A stretch of DNA of 64,000 bases, from assembly GCF_011064845.1 (NCBI RefSeq), contig NZ_CP049015.1:434001-498000 (forward strand), written 5' to 3'. This document shows, piece by piece, positions 1 through 10,727 of the stretch. Under the pieces are notes generated by a model. The model was given only the letters and a program-made list of their open reading frames with translations. It searched no databases and was not told the origin of the DNA. The position numbers and the translations under genes are program-made. This DNA is from Citrobacter freundii ATCC 8090 = MTCC 1658 = NBRC 12681 (GTDB taxonomy: Bacteria > Pseudomonadota > Gammaproteobacteria > Enterobacterales > Enterobacteriaceae). Each line of letters begins with the position of its first letter. Position 1 is the first letter of the stretch.

Positions 1-42
1 ACGAGGGAAGGATGTTAGCTAAAGCGGGGTGGGGAGGAGGAA

Positions 43-68
43 CTGCAGGGCGCGAAGGCACCCTGCAG
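43..68 (-). terminator. Hairpin downstream of dcuA
   Basis: Inverted repeat with 8-bp arms CTGCAGGG and CCCTGCAG around a 10-nt loop, just past the dcuA stop codon. The sequence that follows in the dcuA direction is pyrimidine-rich but lacks a clean U-tract, so this may be a weak terminator or an mRNA 3' end. Bases 1-42 hold no recognisable gene. Confidence 0.4.
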
Positions 69-75
69 TAAAGTC

Positions 76-1377
76 TTACAGCATGAAGCTGCCCAGCAAG
101 AAGCCGAAGCAGACAGCCAGAACCACACCCAGAGTACCTGGGATGAAGAACGGATGGTTAAAGACGAATTTACCGATGCGAGTTGTACCGGTGTCATCCA
201 TCTGAACCGCCGCAACCAGAGTTGGGTAGGTTGGCAGAATGAACAGACCAGAAACAGCGGCGAAAGATGCAACAGCCGTCAGTGGGGAAACGTTCAGAGC
301 CAGAGCCATCGGCATCAGTGCTTTAGCGGTTGCAGCCTGAGAGTACAGCAGCGCGGAAGCAAAGAAGAAGATGACCGCCAGCAGCCACGGATGACCCTGA
401 ATTACGCTACCTGCAGTATCTTTGATCCAGTCAATGTTGTGAGATACGAAGGTATCACCCAGCCATGCAACACCAAGGATACAAATACAGGCGCTCATAC
501 CGGCTTTGAAGGTGCTGGAGTTCAGGATGGAGTCAGTTTCAACGCGGCAGACGATCGTGGTCAGCGTCGCGACGCTCAGCATGATGATCAGGATTGCGTT
601 GGTGGTGTTCATCAGCGGTTTAGCGACCAGGCCAAGGCTTGGGCTGTTGATGATGGCGTATACAACTACGCAAACCACGCCCAGCAGGAACAGCCAAACG
701 GAGGTTTTCGCGCCAGCTTTGATTTCAACTTGTCTTTCACCGCGCAGTTCAACCAGGCCTTCTTCCAGACGCTTACGATAAATCGGGTCGTCAGACAGTT
801 TGGAGTTGAACAGTGCGGTGATCAGGAAGGACATCACCAGAACGGCCAGCAGGGTGGACGGAATGACCACGGACAGCAGGTGAATGTAGCTGATGCCATG
901 ACCTTCCATGACGGAAGACATGTAAACCACGGCTGCGGAGATTGGAGAAGCCGTAATCGCAATCTGTGCAGAAACCACTGCGGTAGAGAGCGGACGGCAA
1001 GGCTTGATACCTTGTTCCTTCGCAACTTCAGCGATAACTGGCAGCGTTGCCAGAGAGATGTTGCCAGTACCGGCAAAGATAGTCAGGAAATAGGTCACGA
1101 TAGGTGCAAGGATCGTGATGTATTTCGGGTTCTTACGCAGCAGTTTTTCAGTTTGATGAACCAGATAGTCCAGACCACCTGCAATCTGCATAGCTGAAAT
1201 GGCAGCGATAACCGCCATGATGATGGAAATAACATCGAACGGGATATTACCGGGTTTTACGCCGATAGCGGCAAGAACCAGAACACCCAGCCCACCTGCA
1301 AATCCAATACCGATACCCCCAAGTCTGGCACCTAAAAAGATTGCCAGCAAAACGATGATAAGTTCTAAAACTATCAT
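76..1377 (-). CDS. dcuA: Anaerobic C4-dicarboxylate transporter DcuA
   Basis: Inner-membrane secondary transporter that takes up fumarate, malate or aspartate in exchange for succinate during anaerobic growth. The 433-residue product has the family's usual length and is strongly hydrophobic, with roughly ten to twelve membrane segments, and it begins MIVLELIIVLLAIFLGARLGG as in E. coli DcuA. The ATG is preceded by an AAGGAAGG ribosome-binding site. It lies downstream of aspA on the same strand, the usual aspA-dcuA pair: AspA makes fumarate from aspartate and Dcu carriers exchange the dicarboxylates. The frdABCD operon in the same window is the fumarate-consuming partner. Identification is firm from near-identity to the remembered E. 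coli protein. Confidence 0.97.
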   Translation of the reverse strand: MIVLELIIVLLAIFLGARLGGIGIGFAGGLGVLVLAAIGVKPGNIPFDVISIIMAVIAAISAMQIAGGLDYLVHQTEKLLRKNPKYITILAPIVTYFLTIFAGTGNISLATLPVIAEVAKEQGIKPCRPLSTAVVSAQIAITASPISAAVVYMSSVMEGHGISYIHLLSVVIPSTLLAVLVMSFLITALFNSKLSDDPIYRKRLEEGLVELRGERQVEIKAGAKTSVWLFLLGVVCVVVYAIINSPSLGLVAKPLMNTTNAILIIMLSVATLTTIVCRVETDSILNSSTFKAGMSACICILGVAWLGDTFVSHNIDWIKDTAGSVIQGHPWLLAVIFFFASALLYSQAATAKALMPMALALNVSPLTAVASFAAVSGLFILPTYPTLVAAVQMDDTGTTRIGKFVFNHPFFIPGTLGVVLAVCFGFLLGSFML

Positions 1378-1440
1378 ATTAGCCTTCCTTGTTGTTTAAC
1401 AAGTTGATATTAAATTGTTGTTTTTAAGTAACTTCGAGTA

Positions 1441-1471
1441 AGAAAAAAGGCACGTCATCATGACGTGCCTT
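1441..1471 (-). terminator. Rho-independent terminator of aspA
   Basis: Perfect 11-bp inverted repeat (AAGGCACGTCA, loop of 3, TGACGTGCCTT) followed in the aspA direction by a TTTTTT run. It lies between the aspA stop and dcuA, so readthrough or a separate promoter would be needed for dcuA expression. Confidence 0.85.
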
Positions 1472-1492
1472 CTCCGGTACTACCCTACACGA

Positions 1493-2929
1493 TTACTGTT
1501 CGCTTTCATCAGTATAACGTTTTGCTTTATAAGCAGGGTGCATCAGGTTCTGTGCAGAGAAGATATCGTCCAGTTCAGACTCGGTCAACAGACCGCGTTC
1601 CAGGACAACTTCACGTACGCTCTTACCAGTTTCGGCACAAATTTTACCGACGATGTCGCCGTTGTGGTGACCGATGAACGGGTTGAGGTAAGTAACGATG
1701 CCGATGGAGTTGAATACAAACGCTTCACAGACTTCTTTGTTAGCAGTGATACCACTAACGCATTTTTCCAGCAGGTTGTAGCAAGCGTTGCTCAGAATGT
1801 GAATGGATTCAAACATTGCCTGACCAATGACCGGCTCCATTACGTTCAGCTGCAGCTGACCAGCTTCAGATGCCATGGTGACAGTGATATCGTTACCGAT
1901 GACTTTGAAGCACACCTGGTTTACGACTTCCGGAACAACCGGGTTCACTTTAGCTGGCATGATAGAAGACCCAGCCTGCAGTTCCGGCAGGTTGATCTCG
2001 TTCAGACCCGCACGCGGACCAGAGGAGAGCAAACGCAGGTCGTTACAGATTTTGGACATCTTCACAGCCAGACGTTTCAGTGCGCCGTGCACCATAACGT
2101 ATGCGCCACAGTCAGAAGTTGCTTCAATCAGGTCTTCTGCCGGAACACAGGCGAAGCCAGTGACTTCAGCCAGTTTCTGTACTGCCAGCGGAGAGTACTC
2201 TTTCGGCGTGTTCAGACCAGTACCGATTGCTGTCGCGCCGAGGTTAACTTCCAGCAGCAGCTCAGCGGTACGCCCAATGTTTTTCACTTCTTCTTTCAGC
2301 AGTACGCTGAAAGCACGGAATTCCTGACCGAGAGTCATCGGTACAGCATCCTGCAGCTGGGTACGACCCATTTTCAGGATGTCCTGGAATTCATCGGCTT
2401 TTTTCTCAAAGCCTTCACGCAGTTGGTTCAGTGCATCAATCAGTTTGATGATGGATGCGTATACAGCGATACGGAAGCCAGTTGGGTATGCATCGTTGGT
2501 AGACTGACATTTGTTAACGTGGTCGTTCGGGTTCAGGTACTGATATTCACCTTTCTGGTGACCCATCAGTTCCAGACCGATATTGGCCAGAACTTCGTTG
2601 GTGTTCATGTTGACGGAGGTACCCGCACCACCCTGGTAAACGTCTACCGGGAACTGATCCATGCATTTTCCGTTATTCAGGACTTCATCACACGCCGCGA
2701 TGATGGCATTTGCCACACTCTTAGGAATGGTTTGCAGCTCTTTGTTGGCCATTGCCGCTGCCTTTTTAACCATTACCATACCGCGAACAAATTCAGGAAT
2801 ATCGCTGATTTTGCTGTTGCTAATGTAGAAGTTTTCAATCGCTCTCAGAGTGTGGACACCGTAGTAGGCGTCCGCTGGAACTTCCCTGGTACCCAACAAG
2901 TCTTCTTCGATACGAATGTTGTTTAACAT
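1493..2929 (-). CDS. aspA: Aspartate ammonia-lyase (aspartase)
   Basis: Catalyses reversible deamination of L-aspartate to fumarate plus ammonia in the cytoplasm, feeding anaerobic fumarate respiration. The protein is 478 residues and belongs to the fumarase/aspartase superfamily. The signature [11 protein letters not shown], containing the catalytic serine on its mobile loop, is visible, as is the HxxN-type motif [10 protein letters not shown] longer in-frame reading starts 14 codons upstream, but the ATG at 2929 has an AGAAGG ribosome-binding site and gives the E. coli length. It lies upstream of dcuA on the same strand. A CRP-like site about 190 bp upstream fits the known catabolite control of aspA. 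Confidence 0.98.
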   Translation of the reverse strand: MLNNIRIEEDLLGTREVPADAYYGVHTLRAIENFYISNSKISDIPEFVRGMVMVKKAAAMANKELQTIPKSVANAIIAACDEVLNNGKCMDQFPVDVYQGGAGTSVNMNTNEVLANIGLELMGHQKGEYQYLNPNDHVNKCQSTNDAYPTGFRIAVYASIIKLIDALNQLREGFEKKADEFQDILKMGRTQLQDAVPMTLGQEFRAFSVLLKEEVKNIGRTAELLLEVNLGATAIGTGLNTPKEYSPLAVQKLAEVTGFACVPAEDLIEATSDCGAYVMVHGALKRLAVKMSKICNDLRLLSSGPRAGLNEINLPELQAGSSIMPAKVNPVVPEVVNQVCFKVIGNDITVTMASEAGQLQLNVMEPVIGQAMFESIHILSNACYNLLEKCVSGITANKEVCEAFVFNSIGIVTYLNPFIGHHNGDIVGKICAETGKSVREVVLERGLLTESELDDIFSAQNLMHPAYKAKRYTDESEQ

Positions 2930-3267
2930 GTGAACCTTCTTTTTCAAGCTGCCAATGATTTGACTAAACACACAGGATATATGTGATTTCGATTGTTTCT
3001 CGACCGACGATTATCCCCTGCATCGGTCTGATACCCGAGATCATATGCTGGTTAAGGATTTCTACCGTAATCTGGATCACTTAAAGCGTGGAATTTACCC
3101 CTTATTTATTATTCTGTGAAATGGATCACCCCTTTGTGATTAACCCTAAATATTAGTGTACAAGCCACTTGAAATTTTGCTAACCACCACAATATCAAAT
3201 CGATGCGATTAACATAATTTTTCGAATAGAAGTTGAACAAAACGGCTGTTATTAACAGGAGATCCCT
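2930..3267. promoter_or_regulatory. Divergent aspA/fxsA control region with a CRP-like site
   Basis: This 338-bp AT-rich gap carries no gene. At 3115-3130 the sequence TGTGA-N6-TCACC differs by one base from the CRP consensus TGTGA-N6-TCACA. CRP activation of aspA is established in E. coli; that this site serves aspA rather than fxsA is inferred. I could not place an FNR site with confidence. Confidence 0.55.
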
Positions 3268-3744
3268 TTGCGCTGGATACCATTACTTGCCATTTTTCTC
3301 TATGTTTACATAGAGATATCTATTTTTATTCAGGTTGCCCATGTGATGGGCGTCCTGATGACGCTGATTTTGGTTATTTTTACGTCGGTTATCGGTATGT
3401 CTCTGGTTCGTAATCAGGGATTTAAGAACTTTTTACTGATGCAACAAAAAATGGCGGCTGGTGAAAGTCCGGCTGCAGAAATGATCAAAAGTGTATCGCT
3501 GATTATCGCTGGTCTGCTGTTGGTACTGCCTGGTTTTTTCACCGATTTCCTCGGTCTTCTTCTTTTATTACCCCCGGTGCAAAAACATCTGACGATGAAA
3601 CTGCTGCCACATTTACGTTTTTCGCGTATGCCTGGCGGTGGTTTTAGCGCCGGAACCGGTGGCGGTGAGACTTTTGATGGTGAATTTCAGCGCAAGGATG
3701 ACAAGCGCGACAGCATCGAACATAAAGACGATCGTCGGGATTAA
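3268..3744 (+). CDS. fxsA: Membrane protein FxsA
   Basis: Small inner-membrane protein whose overproduction in E. coli relieves exclusion of phage T7 by the F-plasmid protein PifA; its normal cellular role is unknown. The product is 158 residues, with about four hydrophobic segments in the first 105 residues (for example the stretch around VLPGFFTDFLGLLLLLPPV, characteristic of the family) and a charged, glycine-rich cytoplasmic tail rich in Lys and Asp. Translation starts at TTG, placed 6 bases after AGGAG; no in-frame ATG upstream would suit. It is transcribed divergently from aspA and followed immediately by a REP cluster. Confidence 0.93.
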   Translation: MRWIPLLAIFLYVYIEISIFIQVAHVMGVLMTLILVIFTSVIGMSLVRNQGFKNFLLMQQKMAAGESPAAEMIKSVSLIIAGLLLVLPGFFTDFLGLLLLLPPVQKHLTMKLLPHLRFSRMPGGGFSAGTGGGETFDGEFQRKDDKRDSIEHKDDRRD

Positions 3745-3754
3745 GGCTCAGTAT

Positions 3755-3836
3755 GTAGGCCGGATAAGCGTTAGCGCCATCCGGCAAAAGTGTTTATAGG
3801 CCGGATGATGGCGTCAACGTTGCTTTATCCGGCCTG
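3755..3836. repeat. BIME: two inverted REP units between fxsA and yjeH
   Basis: Two REP units in opposite orientation (3755-3786 and about 3798-3836) with the GCCGGATAAG and CCATCCGGC core motifs of enterobacterial REP sequences. The second unit runs past the yjeH stop codon at 3794-3796 and into its coding sequence, so it is translated as the last residues of that protein. Confidence 0.9.
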
Positions 3837-5059
3837 CGGGGTAAAAACAGCCACAGCCCTGCCAGCATAATCAACGCGTACAAACTCTTCCAGCCGACCA
3901 TTGCCAGTAGTAGTAGGCACAGCAGACCACCAATGACCGCCAGTGCGCGGTAATGCCCTTTCAGTAATCGACAACCCGCCAACATGCACAGCAAATAAAT
4001 CATAATAAAGATGCCGTTGGCGTAGACGATTAACGCATCGAGATTGATTTGCAGCATATAGATGCACAGAGTACTGACTACGCAGCAGCCCAATACGGCG
4101 TTTAGCGCATTGCGCGGAAGGTGGCGGGGGGACAGACGAGCCAGATAACTCTCAGGCTTATACTGCGCTTGCGACCAGACCAGTCGAGCGAAACTTTGAA
4201 TATAAATGTTGAGGCTGGCAAAACAGGCCAAATAACCAATGATGCAGGCGACCCACAGTGCCTGTACACCAAACAGTTGCACGACGATTTCTGGCAGCGA
4301 TGCCGCCGCCGCCATCTGCTCTCCGTACGCACCAAAATGAAGTACAACGACGGTACATGCCCAGTACACGGAACCGGCCAGTAGCAGACCTATCATCAGC
4401 GCGCGCGGGAAATCCCGTTCCGGATTTTTGAATTCAGAGGCCAGGTGTGCGAACGCTTCAAGGCCAACAAAGCACCAGAACATCACCGACAGCGCGGCAA
4501 AAAGCCCGGGAAACTCAATTTTGTCAATGGCAGGAAAGGGGATCTCACTCGGTTTCAACTCGCCAGCCCACCAGATGGCGACAATCAGCGCGACGATCAG
4601 TCCGGCAATCACCGTTTGCAGGTTTGCGCTGGAGCTGGCACCCCGCGAACCGATGTACCAGACCAATACCAGCGTGCCGAGCTCTGCTAACAGAAGCTGC
4701 CAACCATGCCAGCCAAACATTGCCTGGCCGAATCCGGCGGCAATGTGCAATGCCGCAGGTAACCCCACTGGAATTACCGATAAAAAAAGCCACCCGGTAA
4801 CGCGCTCAAGCCGTGAGCCAAAGGCCATGCCGACAAAATGCGCCACGCCGCCTGCGCTGGGAAAATGGCGACCGAGTACGGCAAAGACAATCGCCACCGG
4901 AAAGACTAAAACGATCAGCACCGGCCATGCCCACAGGCTGTTGTTGCCAGCAACCAGCGCGGCAAGTGCGGGGACGGCGAAAACGCCTGTACCTAACAAT
5001 GATGTCGACAACAGGCCAACGCCCTGAGCCAGTCCCAGCTCTTGTTTCAGTCCGCTCAT
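3794..5059 (-). CDS. yjeH: L-methionine/branched-chain amino acid exporter YjeH
   Basis: APC-superfamily inner-membrane carrier; the E. coli homologue exports L-methionine and branched-chain amino acids. The product is 421 residues, mostly hydrophobic with about twelve membrane segments, and its N-terminus LLSTSLLGTGVFAVPALAAL carries the glycine-rich helix-1 motif of APC transporters. The start ATG is at 5059. The C-terminal 13 residues (RPDKATLTPSSGL) are encoded by a REP unit and do not resemble the remembered E. coli tail; the body of the protein is colinear with it. The gene is single and convergent with fxsA. Confidence 0.95.
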   Translation of the reverse strand: MSGLKQELGLAQGVGLLSTSLLGTGVFAVPALAALVAGNNSLWAWPVLIVLVFPVAIVFAVLGRHFPSAGGVAHFVGMAFGSRLERVTGWLFLSVIPVGLPAALHIAAGFGQAMFGWHGWQLLLAELGTLVLVWYIGSRGASSSANLQTVIAGLIVALIVAIWWAGELKPSEIPFPAIDKIEFPGLFAALSVMFWCFVGLEAFAHLASEFKNPERDFPRALMIGLLLAGSVYWACTVVVLHFGAYGEQMAAAASLPEIVVQLFGVQALWVACIIGYLACFASLNIYIQSFARLVWSQAQYKPESYLARLSPRHLPRNALNAVLGCCVVSTLCIYMLQINLDALIVYANGIFIMIYLLCMLAGCRLLKGHYRALAVIGGLLCLLLLAMVGWKSLYALIMLAGLWLFLPRRPDKATLTPSSGL

Positions 5060-5160
5060 AAGTGGTTATCCGATTATGCCCATTGACCGGGCTATAGCGC
5101 AGATTTTTGATGGTATCACAATCAGATTTGCTTATGACGACGTGACTGAAATCGTTATGA

Positions 5161-5628
<468 letters not shown>

Positions 5629-5659
5629 TCCGCGAACGACACTGAACATACGAATTTAA

Positions 5660-7318
<1,659 letters not shown>

Positions 7319-7348
7319 TCATGTTGTTCTGAACCTCTCAGAATTGAG

Positions 7349-7385
7349 AAACCCCTGGTCAGAAATGTCCGGGGGTTTTTCTTTT
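7349..7385 (+). terminator. Terminator of groESL
   Basis: GC-rich hairpin (ACCCCTGG / CCGGGGGT with one G-T pair) followed by TTTTTCTTTT, 30 bases after the groEL stop. Confidence 0.85.
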
Positions 7386-7452
7386 GGTCATCTTTTTAGT
7401 ATATGATTCAGCTACGGACATAACGTCCAACTAATTGATCATGGGGAATGAC

Positions 7453-7806
7453 ATGCACGTGAAATATTTAGCAGGGATCGTTGGTGCCGCGCTACTGATG
7501 GCGGGTTGTAGCTCCAGCAACGAACTGAGTTCAGCCGGGCAAAGCGTACGCTTTGTCGAAGACAAGCCTGGCGCAGAGTGCCAACTGATAGGCACGGCAA
7601 CCGGTAAGCAAAGCAACTGGCTTTCTGGCCAGCACGGCGAAGAGGGCGGCTCAATGCGTGGCGCAGCAAACGATCTGCGTAACCAGGCTGCGGCAATGGG
7701 CGGTAACGTGATTTATGGCGTCAGCAGCCCATCGCAGGGAATGCTGTCCAGCTTTGTTCCTACCGCCAGTGAGATGATTGGACAGGTTTATAAGTGCCCT
7801 AACTGA
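7453..7806 (+). CDS. yjeI: Putative lipoprotein YjeI (DUF4156)
   Basis: Small predicted lipoprotein of unknown function. The product is 117 residues, matching E. coli YjeI. Residues 1-19 form a short signal peptide ending in the lipobox LMAGC, so Cys19 would be acylated; Ser at +2 predicts outer-membrane sorting. The mature part has a paired cysteine pattern (Cys at about 43 and near the C-terminus in YKCPN) that could form a disulfide. The frame opens six codons earlier, but the ATG at 7453 has GGGGA upstream and gives the family N-terminus MHVKYLAG. It follows the groESL terminator and precedes an ERIC element. Confidence 0.9.
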   Translation: MHVKYLAGIVGAALLMAGCSSSNELSSAGQSVRFVEDKPGAECQLIGTATGKQSNWLSGQHGEEGGSMRGAANDLRNQAAAMGGNVIYGVSSPSQGMLSSFVPTASEMIGQVYKCPN

Positions 7807-7815
7807 TTACACTTC

Positions 7816-7932
7816 ATCCTTCAACCAGCCTCTTTGTTGGCTGCGCTGTGAAACCCCAGTCACATAGTTATCTATGCTCCTGGGGATTTTCTTCGTTTGC
7901 CGCCGCGATGCAGATTGAATGATTTTGTGTAA
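7816..7932 (-). repeat. ERIC element, copy 1
   Basis: On the minus strand this reads CCCCAGGAGCATAGATAACT, then ATGTGACTGGGG and GCGCAGCCAACAAAG, the core of the enterobacterial repetitive intergenic consensus. The boundaries are approximate. It fills the gap between yjeI and yjeJ next to a REP unit; the central palindrome (7852-7887) could also fold in transcripts of yjeI. Confidence 0.85.
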
Positions 7933-7961
7933 TAAAGTGGCCTGGACAGACTCATGCAATC

Positions 7962-7992
7962 GTAGGCCTGATAAGCGCAGCGCCATCAGGCA
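7962..7992. repeat. REP unit overlapping the yjeJ 3' end
   Basis: A single REP (GTAGGCCTGATAAGCG, then GCGCCATCAGGCA). The last seven bases cover the yjeJ stop codon (TCA on the plus strand at 7986-7988). Confidence 0.85.
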
Positions 7993-8849
7993 TTCTGAGT
8001 CTTATGTGCAGACTGAACACGTAAATGATGCAGTGCTCGCAGGCACTGATCCTGATTGAGCTTTTGCGTCTTATCACCCGTCAACGTTCTGATAAACACC
8101 TGGCACGGTACACCGGCAAGTTTTTTCAGCCGTGGGCTGAAATCGAGCAGACGGCGAGTAATGGCTTCGGCCTCTTTGCTGCCGGAAGCGGCGCGAGTTT
8201 TTACTACCGAACCACAGAAATGGGCTTTTCCTTTATCATCCGTATAGCGGTAAATAATCGCCAGATAATGATTAAACAAGTTATGTTTCCATTCGGGTTG
8301 TGTATAAGAGTCGTATTCCAGATTGTCGTTTTGCTGGCAATCCACATCGTACAGCGGCAGGAAATCCAGCAGCGATGTAATTCGTAGCGCTAAATCCCGC
8401 ATGCCAGCATTATTTATTGCATGAATAATTGCATGCGCCAACACCTGAATCTGTAATTCATTAACCAGTAATTCATCTGTTTTCCCGTCATGTAGCGTCA
8501 GAGAAAATGCTAAGTTCTCCCCTTTATCATCCACTAACGTCAGTGAATTTATGCGACGGTTAATATCCGCATTCTTTAACTCATCTTCCTGAATTAACGG
8601 AATGTTTTCGTGCATCTTTTTGCTGGCTTTGTCACGTTCTTTTTCATATTGCAAACGTGCGTCTTCGCTAAGTTGGTGCTTCATATAGAGCCTGCTCTCG
8701 AGCGCGATAAGCAGATCTCTTAGCCCAAGCGGAGAGAGAAAAAACAGCGACTCTTTATTTCTTGGTTCTTTAATCTTCAATGCCAAAGCAACAAATTCAT
8801 TCTTCTGACGAATAACACCGGTATTAATACCTTTAATACTGATAGCCAT
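7986..8849 (-). CDS. yjeJ: Uncharacterised protein YjeJ
   Basis: Homologue of E. coli YjeJ, of unknown function; it sits in the same place, between yjeI and epmB. The product is 287 residues, soluble and charged, without a signal peptide or membrane segment, and rich in Lys, Asp and Glu. The start could be the ATG at 8849 (MAISIKGINTGVIRQ) or the adjacent TTG at 8852; a GGGAG sequence lies upstream of both and the ATG is preferred. Its stop codon lies within a REP unit. The upstream region is AT-rich compared with the neighbours, and the gene is monocistronic. I cannot assign a function. Confidence 0.82.
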   Translation of the reverse strand: MAISIKGINTGVIRQKNEFVALALKIKEPRNKESLFFLSPLGLRDLLIALESRLYMKHQLSEDARLQYEKERDKASKKMHENIPLIQEDELKNADINRRINSLTLVDDKGENLAFSLTLHDGKTDELLVNELQIQVLAHAIIHAINNAGMRDLALRITSLLDFLPLYDVDCQQNDNLEYDSYTQPEWKHNLFNHYLAIIYRYTDDKGKAHFCGSVVKTRAASGSKEAEAITRRLLDFSPRLKKLAGVPCQVFIRTLTGDKTQKLNQDQCLRALHHLRVQSAHKTQNA

Positions 8850-9003
8850 CAAAGGTTCTCCCTAACCATATATTTATTGAAAATCTAGATTTGACTTGAT
8901 TTATATATCTTGCAAATAACTAATTGCGCGCTGCGAGTTAAAATAGCACATATTAAAAGTGCGGCTCCACCTGCAGGGATATTAAATAATCGTGATCGAT
9001 AGC

Positions 9004-9025
9004 GAGTGTCCGAAATCGGACACTC
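9004..9025. other. Perfect 9-bp palindrome downstream of epmB
   Basis: GAGTGTCCG-AAAT-CGGACACTC lies 9 bases past the epmB stop. It could form an RNA hairpin but has no U-tract in the epmB direction; its symmetry would also suit a dimeric DNA-binding protein. The function is not known. Confidence 0.45.
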
Positions 9026-9033
9026 AATAATGG

Positions 9034-10062
9034 TTATTGTTGGCGTAACTGCAGGTCCAACGGCGTTTTACTTGGCTCTCCACCAATTTCACGCGCCAGT
9101 TTGGGGACCATGTAACCGGAAACCAGTGTCAGCAGTTCACGCATAATGTGACGCGCTTTATCATCGCTGACCATAAAGTGGGCGGCACCCTGTACTTTAT
9201 CCAGCACGTGCAGGTAATAGGGCATCACACCGGCATCAAATAGTGCGTTGCTAAGGTTAGCCAGGGTTTGTGCGTTATCGTTCACGCCACGCAGCAATAC
9301 GCTTTGGTTGAGCAGCGTAACGCCCGCGGCGCGCAGACTACTCATCGCCTGGCGAAACGTCTCATCAACTTCATTGGCATGGTTAATGTGATTGACCAGC
9401 AGAATCTGCAGAGAGGAGCGCGCAAAACGTTCGACCAGTCCTTCGGTAATGCGCGCAGGGATCACTATCGGCAAACGGCTGTGAATACGCAGGCGTTTAA
9501 TGTGCGGAATGGCTTCCAGTTGCGTGAGCAACCAGTCCAGTTCGTGGTCTTTGGCCATTAACGGATCGCCACCAGAGAAGATGATTTCATCCAGCTCAGG
9601 ATGCGCGGTAATGTAGTCGAGAGCGACCTGCCAGTTGCGTTTATTGCCTTGGTTTTCGGCATATGGGAAGTGTCGACGGAAGCAATAGCGACAATTCACC
9701 GCACAACCGCCTTTGACCAGCAACAGTGCCCGATTGCGATATTTATGCAGCAGACCGGGAACCACACTGTGCTGTTCTTCCAGCGGATCGGTTGAGTAGC
9801 CTGGCGCGGCAACAAACTCTTCCTGGGAGGTAAGTACCTGACGCAAAAGCGGATCGTCCGGGTTACCTTTCTCCATGCGGGCAATAAACGCGCGCGGCAC
9901 GCGCAGGGCGAAAAGCCGTCTCGCATCGCGTCCGGCCAACAGTTTTTCATCTGCGTCTATATTCAAAAGATGCAGAAGTTCATCGGGATCGGTCACAACA
10001 TCGGCAAGTTGCGATAACCAATCTTCTCTGGATGGGGTATTTAGGGTTACAATATGCGCCAT
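9034..10062 (-). CDS. epmB: EF-P (R)-beta-lysylation lysine 2,3-aminomutase EpmB
   Basis: Radical-SAM enzyme that converts (S)-alpha-lysine to (R)-beta-lysine, which EpmA attaches to elongation factor P. The product is 342 residues. The radical-SAM cluster motif CxxxCxxC is seen as CAVNCRYC around residue 120, followed by FRRHFPY as in lysine 2,3-aminomutases, and GGDPL further on. The start ATG at 10062 is 41 bp from the divergent efp start, so modification enzyme and substrate share one promoter region. epmA, the third member, is 8.7 kb away. The length and motifs are complete. Confidence 0.97.
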   Translation of the reverse strand: MAHIVTLNTPSREDWLSQLADVVTDPDELLHLLNIDADEKLLAGRDARRLFALRVPRAFIARMEKGNPDDPLLRQVLTSQEEFVAAPGYSTDPLEEQHSVVPGLLHKYRNRALLLVKGGCAVNCRYCFRRHFPYAENQGNKRNWQVALDYITAHPELDEIIFSGGDPLMAKDHELDWLLTQLEAIPHIKRLRIHSRLPIVIPARITEGLVERFARSSLQILLVNHINHANEVDETFRQAMSSLRAAGVTLLNQSVLLRGVNDNAQTLANLSNALFDAGVMPYYLHVLDKVQGAAHFMVSDDKARHIMRELLTLVSGYMVPKLAREIGGEPSKTPLDLQLRQQ

Positions 10063-10103
10063 TTTGTGGCTTAGCTACCAGTTAACAATTTTCAGAGGGC
10101 CTT

Positions 10104-10670
10104 ATGGCAACGTACTATAGCAACGATTTTCGTGCTGGTCTTAAAATCATGTTGGACGGCGAACCTTATGCGGTTGAAGCCAGCGAATTCGTTAAACCAG
10201 GTAAAGGCCAGGCGTTTGCGCGCGTTAAGCTGCGTCGCCTGCTGACCGGTACTCGCGTAGAGAAAACCTTCAAGTCTACTGACTCCGCTGAAGGCGCAGA
10301 CGTAGCCGACATGAACCTGACTTTCCTGTATAGCGACGGTGAGTTCTGGCACTTTATGAATAACACCACTTTCGAACAGCTGGCTGCTGACGAGAAAGCG
10401 GTAGGCGATAACGCTAAATGGCTGCTGGACCAGGCTGAATGCATCGTGACCCTGTGGAACGGTCAGCCGATCTCTGTAACTCCGCCGAACTTCGTTGAGC
10501 TGGAAGTTGTTGAAACCGACCCAGGTCTGAAAGGCGATACCGCTGGTACTGGCGGCAAACCGGCTACCCTGTCTACCGGCGCAGTCGTTAAAGTTCCGCT
10601 GTTCGTACAGATCGGCGAAGTGATCAAAGTGGATACCCGCTCCGGCGAATACGTTTCTCGCGTAAAATAA
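10104..10670 (+). CDS. efp: Elongation factor P
   Basis: Translation factor that binds between the P and E sites of stalled ribosomes and promotes peptide-bond formation at polyproline stretches. The product is 188 residues with the three OB-like domains of EF-P. The domain I loop [12 protein letters not shown] carries the lysine (Lys34, counting from the residue after Met) that EpmA beta-lysylates; it is present here. The ribosome-binding site is GAGGG. The gene is divergent from epmB and is followed by its own strong hairpin terminator, then ecnA. Confidence 0.99.
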   Translation: MATYYSNDFRAGLKIMLDGEPYAVEASEFVKPGKGQAFARVKLRRLLTGTRVEKTFKSTDSAEGADVADMNLTFLYSDGEFWHFMNNTTFEQLAADEKAVGDNAKWLLDQAECIVTLWNGQPISVTPPNFVELEVVETDPGLKGDTAGTGGKPATLSTGAVVKVPLFVQIGEVIKVDTRSGEYVSRVK

Positions 10671-10686
10671 GTCTTCCATTTGATCT

Positions 10687-10716
10687 TATGGCGCAGGTTG
10701 CTGCGCCATACTTTTT
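10687..10716 (+). terminator. Terminator of efp
   Basis: 10-bp perfect inverted repeat TATGGCGCAG-GTTG-CTGCGCCATA followed by CTTTTT, 17 bases after the efp stop. It precedes ecnA closely, so ecnA must be read through or have its own promoter in the hairpin region. Confidence 0.88.
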
Positions 10717-10727
10717 CCAGGGCAGGA

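Noticed and set aside
154..1197. A 347-codon open frame opposite dcuA
   Set aside because: It mirrors the membrane gene on the other strand, has odd residue composition (rich in Gln, His, Arg) and no ribosome-binding site.
1460..2926. A 488-codon open frame opposite aspA
   Set aside because: Nearly coextensive with aspA, with no recognisable domain; a by-product of codon bias.
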